A stretch of 64,000 nt of DNA from Lytechinus variegatus (lineage: Eukaryota; Echinodermata; Echinoidea; Temnopleuroida; Toxopneustidae). This document shows, one piece after another, positions 63,738 to 64,000 of this stretch (the stretch's first letter is position 1; each line of letters starts with the position of its first letter). The notes under the pieces are model-generated. The model worked only from the letters and a program-made list of their open reading frames with translations, had not been told where the DNA came from and made no database searches. The translations under genes were made by a program, and so were the position numbers. The stretch spans positions 64,144,697 through 64,208,696 of the forward strand of contig NC_054741.1 of the NCBI RefSeq assembly GCF_018143015.1. The letters run 5' to 3'.

Positions 63738-63855
63738 GGTGTTTCATCAATATTTTCGTCCGACAAGTTGTCAGATCTGACAACTTTCGTATCCTGTATT
63801 CTGATTGGTTGAGAAGCATTGTTACCATAGCAACCCGGACCTGATATCACCAACG
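63738..63855. mobile_element. Short MITE with GTTTCAT ends, copy 3 (right end lost)
   Basis: GTGTTTCATCAATATTTTCG then TTGTCAGATCTGACAACTTT and TGATTGGTTGAGA match copies 1 and 2; the GAAACGCTCCCC end is absent. Confidence 0.7.
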
Positions 63856-63932
63856 CGCGTGAACGCTAGTTACTCGAGCAACATATGGAATCGGAAAATA
63901 GCTGTAAAACCGAAAAGTTTAAAGAGTTATAT

Positions 63933-64000
63933 AAGGCTTGAGTAGTTGCTTATTGGATAAATGAGAAGATGCTAGCTTGAGTCGGCGAATGGAGTGCAGA
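63933..64000. repeat. Start of a dispersed repeat shared with 11831-12135
   Basis: TTGAGTAGTTG and GATGCTAGCTTGAGTCGGCG match 12023-12075. It runs out of the window. Confidence 0.6.

Overview
The window looks like a piece of a repeat-rich deuterostome genome, most likely a sea urchin or another echinoderm. That is inference from three things: compact genes with long repeat-filled introns, a single-exon rhodopsin-class receptor of the kind expanded in sea urchins, and many short non-autonomous DNA transposons with poly-G/poly-C cores. It is nuclear eukaryotic DNA: spliced exons with GT/AG borders, LINE remnants, a tRNA-derived SINE and large microsatellites. I recognised no retrovirus, LTR element, Polinton or toxin gene.

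Genes. (1) A first coding exon on the minus strand (13433-13621) ends in a strong splice donor; its product resembles the start of a Nudix-like domain, but the rest of the gene is not resolved. (2) TIMM22, the pore subunit of the mitochondrial carrier translocase, occupies 19352-33921 on the plus strand in four exons (19352-19595, 30364-30548, 32415-32487, 33839-33921). Phases agree and the protein has 194 residues. (3) A two-exon class A GPCR lies on the minus strand (50235-51396 joined to 41227-41888; 607 residues) with an HKF triplet in place of DRY. (4) A single-exon class A GPCR lies on the plus strand (58602-59588; 328 residues). The two receptor genes are head to head, about 7.2 kb apart.

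The most unusual structure is just upstream of TIMM22 exon 2. One decayed copy and six shortened copies of the exon's 5' part stand in tandem every 144-149 bp. Each of the six shortened copies keeps an AG acceptor and none has an evident donor. They look like a ladder of decoy splice acceptors; entry at any of them would end translation early.

Mobile DNA fills most of the rest. At least seven short elements have 8-bp target-site duplications (six exact), pointing to hAT-type transposition; one pair is nested, each with its own duplication. A second group are long foldback elements bounded by TTAA. A third kind are composite elements carrying a minisatellite of roughly 110 bp with the near-palindromic core GCGAGCGCGAAGCGCGAGC; one holds a LINE insertion and another a TTAA foldback. 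There are also mariner-like, telomere-motif-rich and other inverted-repeat elements, three LINE remnants, a 1.1-kb polypurine tract and a TAG microsatellite of about 0.6 kb.

Layout: 1-13 kb repeats and a LINE split by an insertion; 13.4 kb Nudix-like exon; 14-19 kb repeats and SINE; 19.3-34 kb TIMM22; 34-41 kb repeats; 41.2-51.4 kb receptor 1; 51.4-58.6 kb intergenic with composite element; 58.6-59.6 kb receptor 2; 59.6-64 kb repeats.
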